Shown: positions 35,442-44,225 of the stretch, piece after piece
Layout of the letters: each line of letters starts with the position of its first letter
Position numbering within the stretch: the stretch's first letter is position 1
DNA from: Acidovorax sp.
Lineage (GTDB): Bacteria > Pseudomonadota > Gammaproteobacteria > Burkholderiales > Burkholderiaceae_C
Length of the DNA stretch: 64,000 nucleotides
NCBI GenBank assembly: GCA_031277855.1
Contig: JAITLO010000032.1
Span: 248,001-312,000 of the forward strand
Direction of reading: 5' to 3'
The notes under the pieces: model-generated
What the model was told of the DNA's origin: nothing
What the model saw: only the letters and a program-made list of their open reading frames with translations
Databases searched by the model: none
Position numbers and translations under genes: made by a program

Positions 35442-37331
35442 ATGCCTCGTCGATCACCGTTTCTGTTGCCCTCTCCGGGTTTGAGCCGCCGGCGCTTTGT
35501 GCAAGGCTTGGCAGCGGGAGGCGTGCTGACGGGCCTGTCCACCCCCGCCTTGATGGCCATGACCCAGGATGCCAAGACCCGCCATGGCGCAGCGCCGGTG
35601 CTGCGCGGCAATGCCTTTGACCTGGTGATTGCCGAGTCGCCGGTGAACTTCACCGGCAAGCCGGGTATGGCCACCACCATCAATGGCTCCCTGCCCGCCC
35701 CCACCTTGCGCTGGCGCGAGGGCGAGACCGTCACCATTCGGGTGCACAACCGGCTGCGGGAAGCCACCTCCATCCACTGGCACGGCATCATCCTGCCCTA
35801 CCAAATGGATGGCGTCCCGGGGATCAGCTTTGCCGGCATTCCACCGGGCGAGACCTTTACCTACCGCTTCAAGGTCCAGCAAAGCGGCTCCTACTGGTAC
35901 CACTCGCATTCGGGCATGCAGGAGCTGACCGGCATGTATGGCGCCATCATCATCGACCCCGCTGGGCCCGAGACCATCCAGGCCGATCGCGACCATGTGC
36001 TGGTCTTCTCCGACTGGACCGATGAAGACCCTATGCGGGTGTTCACCAAGCTCAAGTCCCAGGGCGATTACTACAACTACAACCAGCCTACGGTTTTCGA
36101 CTTCTTCCGCGATGCGGCCCAGGACGGCTTTGGCGCCGCATTCGACAAGCGCAAGATGTGGAACGAGATGCGCATGAGCCCGACCGACCTGGCCGATCTC
36201 TCGTCCCAGACCCTGACCTATCTGGCCAATGGCGTGACCCCGGCGGGCAACTGGACGGCGCTGTTTCGCCCCGGCGAACGCGTGCGGTTGCGCATGGTCA
36301 ACGGCGCAGGCAACAGCTTTTACGATGTGCGCATTCCCGGCCTGAAGATGCAGGTCGTGCATGTGGATGGAGTGGATGTGGAACCGGTCACCGTGGATGA
36401 GTTCCGCTTTGGACCGGGCGAGACCATTGACGTGCTGGTCCAGCCCAGTGACGAGGCCTACACCATCTTCGCCCAGGCCATGGACCGCACCGGCTATGCA
36501 CGCGCCACCCTGGCCGTGCGCGAAGGCCTGCAGGCGCCAGTACCCGCGCTGGACCCCGCGCAATGGCTGGCCATGACCGACATGATGGGTGCCATGGACC
36601 ATGGCGCACAGCCAGCAGCAGGCCATGGCGCGATGACAGGCATGACCCATGGCGCCATGCCCGGCATGGACCACAGTGCGATGGCGGGCATGGATTGCAA
36701 GCCCATGATGGGCATGAACCACGGCGCCATGGCTGGAATGCAGCATGGTGCGGGCGCCATGAACCACAGCCAGCATGCAGCGTCGGCCAGCGGGCTGGCC
36801 GTTCCGTCCACGACGGCACGCCACGCGCGCACGGAATACGGGCCCAGCACAGACATGCGGGTGGACATGGCCCGCACCAACCTGGATGACCCCGGAATCG
36901 GCCTGCGCAACAACGGGCGGCGGGTGCTGACGCTGGCGGATTTGCACACCCCGTCTGGCCCCATGGATGCACGTGGCCCTGGCCGCGAGGTGGAGCTGCA
37001 CCTCACGGGGAATATGGAACGCTACAGCTGGTCGCTGGACGGCCTGGAATTCGGCAAGTCCTCTCCCGTGCACTTTCGCCACAACGAGCGCCTGCGCGTC
37101 ATCTTGCACAACGACACCATGATGACCCACCCCATGCATTTGCACGGCATGTGGAGCGAGCTGGAAAGCCCTGACGGCAAGTTTCTGGCACGCCGCCACA
37201 CCCTGCCCGTGCAGCCTGCACAACGCATCAGCTTTTTGGTCACGGCCGACGCGCTGGGCCGCTGGGCCTGGCACTGCCACCTGATGTTCCATATGGATGC
37301 AGGCATGTTCCGCGAAGTCGTTGTGTCTTGA
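35442..37331 (+). CDS. copA: periplasmic multicopper oxidase of copper resistance
   Basis: A 629-residue CopA. A Tat signal peptide (SRRRFVQGLAAGGVLTG) exports it folded. Copper ligands: IHWHG near residue 113, YWYHSHSGMQ near 152, HPMHLHGMW near 566 and the type 1 motif WAWHCHLMFHMDAGM at the C-terminus. A methionine/histidine-rich insert at about residues 378-446 (repeats like MTGMTHGAMPGMDH) is the copper-binding region typical of CopA/PcoA. The family oxidises Cu(I) and sequesters copper. First gene of copABCD-copRS; copB follows after 24 bases. No strong Shine-Dalgarno is seen before the ATG. Confidence 0.96.
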   Translation: MPRRSPFLLPSPGLSRRRFVQGLAAGGVLTGLSTPALMAMTQDAKTRHGAAPVLRGNAFDLVIAESPVNFTGKPGMATTINGSLPAPTLRWREGETVTIRVHNRLREATSIHWHGIILPYQMDGVPGISFAGIPPGETFTYRFKVQQSGSYWYHSHSGMQELTGMYGAIIIDPAGPETIQADRDHVLVFSDWTDEDPMRVFTKLKSQGDYYNYNQPTVFDFFRDAAQDGFGAAFDKRKMWNEMRMSPTDLADLSSQTLTYLANGVTPAGNWTALFRPGERVRLRMVNGAGNSFYDVRIPGLKMQVVHVDGVDVEPVTVDEFRFGPGETIDVLVQPSDEAYTIFAQAMDRTGYARATLAVREGLQAPVPALDPAQWLAMTDMMGAMDHGAQPAAGHGAMTGMTHGAMPGMDHSAMAGMDCKPMMGMNHGAMAGMQHGAGAMNHSQHAASASGLAVPSTTARHARTEYGPSTDMRVDMARTNLDDPGIGLRNNGRRVLTLADLHTPSGPMDARGPGREVELHLTGNMERYSWSLDGLEFGKSSPVHFRHNERLRVILHNDTMMTHPMHLHGMWSELESPDGKFLARRHTLPVQPAQRISFLVTADALGRWAWHCHLMFHMDAGMFREVVVS

Positions 37332-37355
37332 GCCCGCGAAGAAAAAGGAAATCCC

Positions 37356-38381
37356 ATGTTGACCACAAGACATACACCTGCCCTGGCCCTGCTCACCGCC
37401 TTGCTGACCAGCACGGCGGTACAGGCCCAAATCCACCACCACCATGGTGCCCATCAGGCAGCTGCCAGCGCGCCAGCAACGACAACGGGGACTGCCACGG
37501 CTGCGCCCGATGCAGACCCCCATGCCGGCCATGGCAGCCCGCAGGCCGGTGCGGTGAGCGCTTCCGCTCCCGCTCCAGCGCCGACGCCAGCGCCTGCGGC
37601 CGCCATGGACCATGGACAGATGCAGATGCAGATGCAGGGCGGATCCGCACCTGCAGATGCCCGCGATCCCCACGCCTATTCCAACGGTCTGAAACTGGGC
37701 CAGGGCGATTACGCCGTGCCAGGTGTTCCGCGGCTGGCACTGGCCGATGAGCACCGCTTTGCTTCGCTGCGTGGAGAGAGCCTGGAACGCGGCTTTGCCC
37801 GCAAGGGGGATGACAGCACCAGCTACTCCCTGCAGGGCTGGTATGGCACGACCTATGACCGCCTGGTGGTCAAGGCCGAAGGCAGCTGGGCCCAAAGCAA
37901 GCTGCAAGAGTCCCGCACGGAGCTGCTCTGGGGCCATGCTCTGGATGCCTATTGGGACACCCAGCTGGGTGTGCGCATGGACACGGGCGAAGGCCCCAAC
38001 CGGCAATGGCTGGCCTTCGGTGTGCAGGGCCTGGCGCCCTACTGGTTTGAGCTTGACGCCACAGCCTATCTGGGCAGCGGTGGCCGCACCGCATTGCGCC
38101 TGGAAGCCAGCTATGAGCTGCTGCTCACCCAGCGGCTGATTCTGGAGCCCAAGGTGGAGCTGCACTTCTATGGCAAGGACGACCCCGTCCGCCATATGGG
38201 CAGCGGCCTGGCAGAAGGCTCGGCCGGTCTGCGCCTGCGCTATGAATTCAGCCGCCAGTTTGCGCCCTACATCGGCATTGAACGGGCGGGCAGCTTTGGC
38301 AAAACAGCCGACTATGTGCGCGCAGGCGGCGGGCAGGCCCGGCAGACACGCGCCGTAGCGGGCCTGCGTTTCTGGTTCTAA
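37356..38381 (+). CDS. copB: outer-membrane copper resistance protein
   Basis: A 341-residue CopB. A signal peptide ends near VQAQ. A long His/Met/Ala/Pro-rich region follows (IHHHHGAHQ, AGHGSP, MDHGQMQMQMQ), probably binding copper. From about residue 105 the conserved barrel domain runs: YSNGLKLGQGDYAVPG, WYGTTYDRLVVKAEG, LDAYWDTQLGVRMD, and a terminal aromatic RFWF typical of outer-membrane proteins. AAAGGA precedes the ATG. Confidence 0.94.
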   Translation: MLTTRHTPALALLTALLTSTAVQAQIHHHHGAHQAAASAPATTTGTATAAPDADPHAGHGSPQAGAVSASAPAPAPTPAPAAAMDHGQMQMQMQGGSAPADARDPHAYSNGLKLGQGDYAVPGVPRLALADEHRFASLRGESLERGFARKGDDSTSYSLQGWYGTTYDRLVVKAEGSWAQSKLQESRTELLWGHALDAYWDTQLGVRMDTGEGPNRQWLAFGVQGLAPYWFELDATAYLGSGGRTALRLEASYELLLTQRLILEPKVELHFYGKDDPVRHMGSGLAEGSAGLRLRYEFSRQFAPYIGIERAGSFGKTADYVRAGGGQARQTRAVAGLRFWF

Positions 38382-38406
38382 AGATTTTGCCCACCATGGT
38401 TTGGCT

Positions 38407-38434
38407 GGTGGCTGCGTGAGCAGCCACCGCTTTT
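38407..38434 (+). terminator. terminator-like hairpin between copB and copC
   Basis: GGTGGCTGC (38407-38415) pairs perfectly with GCAGCCACC (38420-38428) around the tetraloop GTGA, and GCTTTT follows. Lying inside the cop operon, it may partly terminate or protect the copAB message. Confidence 0.6.
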
Positions 38435-38490
38435 CTGCTTCGCATTTTTCTGCCTTGTGCCTTTCTTCCTCCCCACACCAAGGAGTCCCT

Positions 38491-38877
38491 ATGCCCACCC
38501 CACGTTTTGCAGCCCGGCTGACCATTGTCTCGGCCAGCATGTTTTTTGCAGCCGCCGCTTTGGCACACCCCGAGCTGCTGTCCTCCTCGCCCCAGCACCA
38601 ATCGCAAGCCCCGGCACCGGCCGCCATCACGCTGAAGTTTTCCGAAACCCTGACACCGCAGTTCTCCTCCGCCAACCTGGTCATGACCGGCATGCCGGGA
38701 ATGCCGGGCCACGGCGAGATGAAGGTCGGCGCCAGCGTCAGCGGCGCCAGCGATGGCAAAACCCTGGTGATCACGCCTGCGGCCCGCTTGATGCCCGGCA
38801 GCTACCGCGTGGACTGGCGTGCCGTGTCGGCAGACACCCATCCGATCACGGGCAAGATCAGCTTCCAGGTGCAATAA
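38491..38877 (+). CDS. copC: periplasmic copper-binding protein CopC
   Basis: A 128-residue protein. A cleavable signal peptide ends FFAAAALA, leaving mature HPELLSSSP whose first histidine is the classic CopC Cu(II) ligand. The methionine-rich stretch MTGMPGMPGHGEM binds Cu(I), and the C-terminal DTHPITG motif supplies further ligands. The fold is the small CopC beta-barrel. AAGGAG lies five bases before the ATG. copD follows immediately. Confidence 0.94.
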   Translation: MPTPRFAARLTIVSASMFFAAAALAHPELLSSSPQHQSQAPAPAAITLKFSETLTPQFSSANLVMTGMPGMPGHGEMKVGASVSGASDGKTLVITPAARLMPGSYRVDWRAVSADTHPITGKISFQVQ

Positions 38878-38881
38878 ACCC

Positions 38882-39802
38882 ATGGCAGACGATGGGCTGA
38901 ATATTGCGCTGCGCTTTGGGCTGTATGTCTGCCTGGCAAGCGCCTTTGGCGTGGCGCTTTTTGGGGCCTACGCCCTGCGCGGGCAGGAGCAGGCATCGCT
39001 GATTGCCCGGCGCTTGCGGGTGTTCATTGGCGGTGCCACGCTGGGGGGCATCACATTGTCGATCGCCAGCCTGGCCGTGCTGGCCAAGACCATGTCAGGC
39101 ACACCCAGCTATGGCGATCTGTCTGTCCATGTCTTTGAAATGCTGCTGACGGGCACCCATGTGGGCATGGCCTGGAGTGTCCGCATCCTCGCGCTGGGCG
39201 CTGGCTTGCTGCTGCTTGCTCTGCCCTTGCGGCCACAGCGCTGCTTTCAGGCACTCGCGGCGGCCTGTGGGCTGGCACTGGCAACACTGGCCTGGGTGGG
39301 CCACGGCGCCATGGATACAGGGCTGCGGGGCGCTTTGCACCTGGGTGCAGACATTGCCCACCTGTGGGCGGCAGGCGCCTGGATGGGGGCTTTGTGCGCC
39401 TTCGTGATGCTGGCATCCTTACCCCCCAATCGGCTCCCGGATTCGCTGCAGCTGCTCAGCCGCACCTCCCACGGCTTTGCCCAATGGGGCAGCGGGATCG
39501 TGGCCACGCTGACAATGACCGGCGCCATCAACTATCTTCTGATTGTGGGCAGCGACCTGGGGCCCCTGAGCAGCACAGGCTATGGTCAGCTGTTGCTGGT
39601 GAAGCTGGCCTTGTTCATGGCCATGCTGGCCCTGGCAGCAGCCAACCGCTACCGGCTGAGCCCACAGCTCAAACAGTCGCTATCCACAGGCCGCAGCGAC
39701 CATGCCAGCCGCTTGCTGCGCAACAGCCTGTGGACGGAAACCGTGCTGGCCCTGCTGGTGCTGTGGAGCGTGGCATGGCTGGGCGTACTCTCTCCCCAAT
39801 AG
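38882..39802 (+). CDS. copD: copper resistance membrane protein CopD
   Basis: A 306-residue integral membrane protein with about eight transmembrane segments. It starts four bases after the copC stop. Conserved histidines and methionines sit in the helices (LLTGTHVGMAWSVR, LGADIAHLWAAGAWMG, TSHGFAQWGSGIV). The CopD family works with CopC in copper import or redistribution across the inner membrane. A hairpin after the stop separates it from copR. Confidence 0.92.
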   Translation: MADDGLNIALRFGLYVCLASAFGVALFGAYALRGQEQASLIARRLRVFIGGATLGGITLSIASLAVLAKTMSGTPSYGDLSVHVFEMLLTGTHVGMAWSVRILALGAGLLLLALPLRPQRCFQALAAACGLALATLAWVGHGAMDTGLRGALHLGADIAHLWAAGAWMGALCAFVMLASLPPNRLPDSLQLLSRTSHGFAQWGSGIVATLTMTGAINYLLIVGSDLGPLSSTGYGQLLLVKLALFMAMLALAAANRYRLSPQLKQSLSTGRSDHASRLLRNSLWTETVLALLVLWSVAWLGVLSPQ

Positions 39803-39806
39803 CCTT

Positions 39807-39831
39807 GGCCGCAAGTGCAGCCCTTGCGGCC
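39807..39831. other. intercistronic hairpin between copD and copR
   Basis: GGCCGCAAG (39807-39815) pairs perfectly with CTTGCGGCC (39823-39831), 7-base loop, no T-run. It may stabilise the copABCD message or reduce read-through into copRS. Confidence 0.45.
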
Positions 39832-39884
39832 GCAGCACTACCGCCACCAGGATTTAGCATCGCAGGCATTGAAGGAGTTGCGTC

Positions 39885-40574
39885 TTGAAAATACTGATTG
39901 TGGAAGATGAAGCCAAGACGGGCGAGTATTTGCGCCAAGGGCTGAGCGAGGCCGGCTATAGCAGTGATTGGGTGCAGCATGGTGCAGATGGCCTGCACAT
40001 GCTGCTGCACGGCCAGTACGACCTGGCGATTCTGGATGTCATGCTGCCGGGGCTCAATGGCTGGCAAATATTGCAGGCACTGAAGAGCCGGGGCATGCAG
40101 GTTCCGGTGCTCTTTCTCACCGCCCGCGACCAGGTGGAAGACCGCGTCAAAGGGCTGGAGCTGGGCGCCGATGACTATCTGGTCAAGCCTTTTTCCTTTG
40201 CGGAGCTGCTGGCCAGGGTGCGCATCATCCTGCGGCGGGGTCAGGTGGCGAGCGAGGTCACTGCCTTGCGCGTGGCCGATCTGGAGCTGGACCTGCTGCG
40301 CCGCCGTGTCTCCCGCCAAGGCCGGCGCATCGATTTGACCGTCAAGGAGTTTGGCCTGCTGGAGCTGTTGATGCGGCGCCAGGGCGAGGTGCTGCCGCGC
40401 TCGCTGATCGCCTCCCAGGTATGGGACATGAATTTCGACAGCGACACCAATGTCATCGAGGTGGCCATGCGCCGCTTGCGGGTCAAGGTGGATGAAGGCT
40501 ACCCGGTCAAGCTCATACAGACGGTGCGCGGCATGGGCTATGTGCTGGAAGTCCCCGAGGAGGCATCGCAGTGA
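39885..40574 (+). CDS. copR: copper-responsive response regulator, OmpR family
   Basis: A 229-residue response regulator. The receiver domain has acidic pocket residues in LIVEDE, the phosphorylated aspartate D51 (LAILDVMLP), and K in [15 protein letters not shown] winged-helix DNA-binding domain follows ([36 protein letters not shown]). The start is a TTG with AAGGAG seven bases upstream. The TGA overlaps the GTG of copS. It is the CusR/CopR type and should activate the cop genes in excess copper. Confidence 0.94.
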   Translation: MKILIVEDEAKTGEYLRQGLSEAGYSSDWVQHGADGLHMLLHGQYDLAILDVMLPGLNGWQILQALKSRGMQVPVLFLTARDQVEDRVKGLELGADDYLVKPFSFAELLARVRIILRRGQVASEVTALRVADLELDLLRRRVSRQGRRIDLTVKEFGLLELLMRRQGEVLPRSLIASQVWDMNFDSDTNVIEVAMRRLRVKVDEGYPVKLIQTVRGMGYVLEVPEEASQ

Positions 40575-41938
40575 GAGGGCTGCCACGCCAGGTCAGGCTG
40601 TCCCTGACCCAACGCCTGACGCTTTTCTTCACCACCGTGGCGGCGGTGATGGTGCTGGCCCTGGGTTATTTGTTCCTGCTGGAGGCGCAGCGGCATTTTG
40701 TGGGGCTGGACAAGACCACGCTGCAAGAGAAACGCCATCTGATTGAAAACATTCTGCGCAATGCCGCTTCGGAAGATGGGGCGCTGCGGCGTTTGAGCGA
40801 ATCGCTGAATTTTCACGATGACCTGCGGGTCGTCATCCGGAATCCGCAGGGGCAGATCGTTTTCCAGTCCACGGTTGCCCAGGGCCACAGCCCGTCATAC
40901 GGTGGCAGCGCGCCAGATGAAAGCCATGGCTTTCATGTGCTGAGCTTTGCAGCCGTCCCCGGCTATGCCGACACCGCCTTGCAGGTCATGGTTGCGGCAG
41001 ACACCCAGCCCCATATGCTGTTTCTGGCAAAAATCCGTACCAGCCTCATCGCCTATGCTGCGGCGGCCATCGTGGTCTGCGCCCTGCTTTCTTGGCTGGC
41101 CGCCCGCCAGGGATTGGCCCCTTTGCGGGAGATGAAGTCGCGCGCGGCCGTGGTCACCGGGCAAAAACTGACCGAGCGCATGCCGATGCACGCTGTGCCC
41201 GTGGAAATGGCCGACCTGGCCCAGGAGCTCAACCACATGCTGGATCGGCTGCAGCAAGACTTTCAGCGCTTGACCGATTTTGCCGCCGACCTGGCCCATG
41301 AGCTGCGCACCCCCATCAGCAATTTGCTGACCCAGACCCAGGTGACGCTGGCCACCAAACGCGATGCGGCCACGTACCGGGACATTCTGGCTTCCAACGC
41401 GGAAGAGCTGCAGCGCCTGGGCCGCATGGTGTCGGACATGCTCTTTCTGGCCAAAACGGAACGCGGGGTGGACCTGCCCCACAAAGAGCTTTTCTCTGCA
41501 CGACAGGAAGCCCAGGCCCTGCTCGACTTCTATGAAGCCGTGGCAGAAGAAAAGCACATCCAGATTGCGCTGGAGGGCGATGGCCATATCGACGGCGACC
41601 GCTTGATGTTCCGCCGCGCCGTGAGCAATTTGCTCTCCAATGCCCTGCGCTACGCTCCCGAGGCGGGTGCTGTTGTAGTGCGTATCCACAGTGGCCCGCC
41701 TGCCACCAGGGTGGCCGTAGAAAACACCGGGCCCGATATCGATGCCCAGATTCTGCCCAGGTTGTTTGACCGGTTTTACCGCGCAGATCCTGCCAGAGCC
41801 CACCCAGGCTCCGACGGCAGCGGACTGGGCCTGGCCATCACCCGGGCCATTGCCCAGGCCCATGGTGGCAGCATCACGGCAACGTCCTCCCAGGGGCAGA
41901 CCTGTTTTGCGCTCAGCTTTCCCTGCAAGAAAAGCTAG
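40571..41938 (+). CDS. copS: heavy-metal sensor histidine kinase
   Basis: A 455-residue sensor kinase beginning at a GTG that overlaps the copR stop. There are two transmembrane helices (about residues 15-37 and 155-178) around a periplasmic sensor, then a HAMP domain. The phosphoacceptor helix is [14 protein letters not shown] (H243). N box [11 protein letters not shown] and G boxes [18 protein letters not shown] follow. It is the CusS/CopS/IrlB class, sensing periplasmic copper or silver. Confidence 0.93.
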   Translation: MRGLPRQVRLSLTQRLTLFFTTVAAVMVLALGYLFLLEAQRHFVGLDKTTLQEKRHLIENILRNAASEDGALRRLSESLNFHDDLRVVIRNPQGQIVFQSTVAQGHSPSYGGSAPDESHGFHVLSFAAVPGYADTALQVMVAADTQPHMLFLAKIRTSLIAYAAAAIVVCALLSWLAARQGLAPLREMKSRAAVVTGQKLTERMPMHAVPVEMADLAQELNHMLDRLQQDFQRLTDFAADLAHELRTPISNLLTQTQVTLATKRDAATYRDILASNAEELQRLGRMVSDMLFLAKTERGVDLPHKELFSARQEAQALLDFYEAVAEEKHIQIALEGDGHIDGDRLMFRRAVSNLLSNALRYAPEAGAVVVRIHSGPPATRVAVENTGPDIDAQILPRLFDRFYRADPARAHPGSDGSGLGLAITRAIAQAHGGSITATSSQGQTCFALSFPCKKS

Positions 41939-41954
41939 CCGCCCCGCGCCGGCC

Positions 41955-42578
41955 TCAACTCCCTGCCACCACCTGCAATGCCGAGGGGTGGGGCAGGTTC
42001 AGCACATTGCCGGTGCCGGCAATCAGGCCGTGTTCGCGCAGATGGCGCAGCACGCGCGAGAAGGTTTCGGGGGCGATGCCGAGCTGGGCCGCAATCAATC
42101 GCTTGCGCTGGTGCAGCGTGACCTGCATGGACCCGTTGGAGTCATGCTGGGCATGGCGCAGCAGCCACTGGGCGCAGCGCGCTTCCGCATCCTGGGCCAG
42201 GCGGCTGACGGCGGTTTCTGTCTGCTGGCAATAGCCCTGGGCCATATCGCGCACCAAGGCCTGCACCGTGGCCGGCAGCGCCTCAACGCCTTGGCGGAAC
42301 TCTTGCAGCGACACCCGACGCAGGCGCACGCGGGAGTCGGCCACCATGTCCACGCAACTGGGGCGCTCGGTCAGCACAAAGGCTGCATCCAGCCAGGCAG
42401 GCCCTTCCACCAGACCCAGTTGGTGGCGCATCTGTCCTTCGTCGCGCACCCCCAGCAGCACGCGGCCGCTGTCGATGTACAGGACTTCGCTCGGGTGCTC
42501 ATGCCGCTGGCGCAGCAACTGGCCACTGGCCACCACTTCGGCGTGGGCGAACGGGTCGAAAGACGGAATGTGGAACAT
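41955..42578 (-). CDS. Crp/Fnr-family transcriptional regulator
   Basis: A 207-residue regulator with an N-terminal cyclic-nucleotide-binding-like domain (EVLYIDSGRVLLGVRDEGQ) and a C-terminal winged helix (QRKRLIAAQLGIAPETFSRVLRHLREHGLI). The recognition helix carries E-T-F-S-R, the pattern that in FNR-type proteins reads TTGAT half-sites. The N-terminal cysteine cluster of oxygen-sensing FNR is absent, so the protein is closer to DNR/NnrR-type or other non-Fe-S members; the signal is unknown. A near-perfect FNR-type site lies in front of it. It converges with copS (16 bases between). Confidence 0.85.
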   Translation of the reverse strand: MFHIPSFDPFAHAEVVASGQLLRQRHEHPSEVLYIDSGRVLLGVRDEGQMRHQLGLVEGPAWLDAAFVLTERPSCVDMVADSRVRLRRVSLQEFRQGVEALPATVQALVRDMAQGYCQQTETAVSRLAQDAEARCAQWLLRHAQHDSNGSMQVTLHQRKRLIAAQLGIAPETFSRVLRHLREHGLIAGTGNVLNLPHPSALQVVAGS

Positions 42579-42613
42579 GGCGCAGACTGTGCCCGCGCGC
42601 GCCCGGAACGGCT

Positions 42614-42627
42614 TTGAGGGAAATCAA
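42614..42627. promoter_or_regulatory. FNR/DNR-type box upstream of the Crp/Fnr gene
   Basis: TTGAG-GGAA-ATCAA matches the FNR consensus TTGAT-N4-ATCAA at nine of ten half-site positions. It lies 36-49 bases upstream of the Crp/Fnr start and about 90 past the puuD stop, so the Crp/Fnr gene is its natural target, suggesting autoregulation. Confidence 0.6.
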
Positions 42628-42720
42628 ATATCGTGCGCAACCAGTGCTGTCTTGGCGAAACAGGTTGGCAAACCCTTACATGCAAGTGGCCCACAGCCCT
42701 GAATAGGCTGCGGCAGCCAC

Positions 42721-44019
42721 TCACTGCACCGCAGCGCCGCTTTCAAACCACTGCTTGAAGCTGTTGCGCTCCGCATCGCTCAGGGCCCCTGGATTGCCAA
42801 ATGGCATTTTGCGCAGCTGCACCACCTGGGTGTAGATCTGCTGGGCATGGCTTTTGACCTCGTCGGACGTGTCGAACTTGACGTTCTTTTGCGCAATGGT
42901 GGCACTGCTGTGGCAGACCACACAGTGCTGCTGCATGATGGCGCGCACATTTTCATAGCTGCCAGCGCTGGCTGTAGCTGGGCCAGAGGCCTGTTCAGCA
43001 CCTGATACCGCTGCCGGGGCAGCAGGCTGCTCGCCCTGCAGCACGGCCTGCCCCACGGGCGCAATGCTGGCAACAGGTGCCGCAGGCTGGGGCGCAGGCT
43101 TGAGCCAGATGGCCGTGGCAATCAGCACCAGCACGCCCACGGCGGCGTATTTCCAGGGGTGGGGGTTGCGGCCCAGCTTGTAGCCATGGCGCATGACGAA
43201 GAACTGGCGGATGGCGGCGCCGGCAAACATCATCAGAATCAGCACCAACCAGTTTTGCGGATGGCTGTTGAGCCAGCCGTAATGGGTGGACAACATGGCA
43301 AACAGCACCGGCAGCGTGAAATAGGTGTTGTGCACGCTGCGCTGCTTGCCGCGCTTGCCGTGGATGGGGTCCACGGGGCGGCCGGCCTTGAGGTCAGCCA
43401 CCACGGTGCGCTGACCGGGAATGATCCAGAAGAACACATTCGCGCTCATGGACGTGGCCAGCATGGCCCCCACCAGCAAAAAGGCGGCCTGGCCGGGAAA
43501 GAGGTGGCAGGCCAGAACAGCCGCCACACACACCAACACCAGCACCAGGGCACCGACGATGGCATCGCCTTTTTCACGCTGGCCAAAGACGCGGCAAATA
43601 CCGTCATACAGCAGCCAGAACACCACCAGAAACGCCAATGCTGCCGCAATCGCCATAGGGGACGACATCAGCGGGTTGGCCGGGTTCACCAGGTAGACAT
43701 TGGCATTCCACAGATAGGACACCGTCAGCAGCGCAAAGCCCGAGAGCCAGGTGGTGTAGCTTTCCCAAAAAAACCAGTGCAGGTGATCGGGCAGCTTGGG
43801 CGGTGAGACGTTGAACTTGACCGGGTGGTAGAAACCGCCGCCGTGCACGGCCCAGAGCTCGCCGCTGACGCCTTGCTTTTTCAAGTCCTCATCCACCGGT
43901 GGCGTGAGGCTGCTGTCCAGGAAGACAAAGTAAAACGAGGAACCGACCCAGGCAATGGCGGTGATGACATGCAGCCACCGCAGCAGCAGATTGGCCCAGT
44001 CGAGAAGATAGCTATCCAT
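42721..44019 (-). CDS. puuD: membrane urate oxidase with C-terminal cytochrome c domain
   Basis: PuuD oxidises urate to 5-hydroxyisourate in the inner membrane, passing electrons to the respiratory chain rather than making peroxide. The 432-residue protein starts MDSYLLDWANLLLRWLHVI and has about eight hydrophobic segments with conserved histidines (RWLHVITAIAWVGSSFYF, LHWFFWESYTTW). An Ala/Pro-rich linker leads to a cytochrome c domain with heme motif CVVCH (C366, C369, H370) and a distal methionine in LRKMPFGN. TGGAG precedes the ATG. xdhC lies upstream on the same strand; two imperfect copies of the candidate GntR operator are in the gap. Confidence 0.93.
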   Translation of the reverse strand: MDSYLLDWANLLLRWLHVITAIAWVGSSFYFVFLDSSLTPPVDEDLKKQGVSGELWAVHGGGFYHPVKFNVSPPKLPDHLHWFFWESYTTWLSGFALLTVSYLWNANVYLVNPANPLMSSPMAIAAALAFLVVFWLLYDGICRVFGQREKGDAIVGALVLVLVCVAAVLACHLFPGQAAFLLVGAMLATSMSANVFFWIIPGQRTVVADLKAGRPVDPIHGKRGKQRSVHNTYFTLPVLFAMLSTHYGWLNSHPQNWLVLILMMFAGAAIRQFFVMRHGYKLGRNPHPWKYAAVGVLVLIATAIWLKPAPQPAAPVASIAPVGQAVLQGEQPAAPAAVSGAEQASGPATASAGSYENVRAIMQQHCVVCHSSATIAQKNVKFDTSDEVKSHAQQIYTQVVQLRKMPFGNPGALSDAERNSFKQWFESGAAVQ

Positions 44020-44147
44020 AGTGCTCCACTCTGGCGGCGTGGGGGCCACCTGGTGTGATCCAACTGCCCACCACTGCGGAGGCTCTGGGCAGAGAAAGGG
44101 GTCGCGCACCTGGGCTGGAGCGCCTGAGCACCGCTGCGACCTGTTTT

Positions 44148-44168
44148 TGTAAACACAAAGTGTATGCA
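44148..44168. promoter_or_regulatory. two one-mismatch TGTATACA sites upstream of puuD
   Basis: TGTAAACA (44148-44155) and TGTATGCA (44161-44168) each differ by one base from the palindrome found upstream of hiuH, gntR and the NCS2 permease. They lie 129-149 bases before the puuD ATG and about 60 past the xdhC stop, a plausible regulatory position. Confidence 0.45.
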
Positions 44169-44225
44169 AATCCAATACCACAGCAGTCAAAAAACCGATG
44201 GATATCCCCCCGGGCATACCCTGAT

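Noticed and set aside
35454-38774. Open frame of about 1100 codons on the minus strand across copA, copB and part of copC
   Set aside because: Antisense shadow of well-identified copper genes; composition is typical of a GC-biased antisense frame and there is no ribosome binding site or motif.
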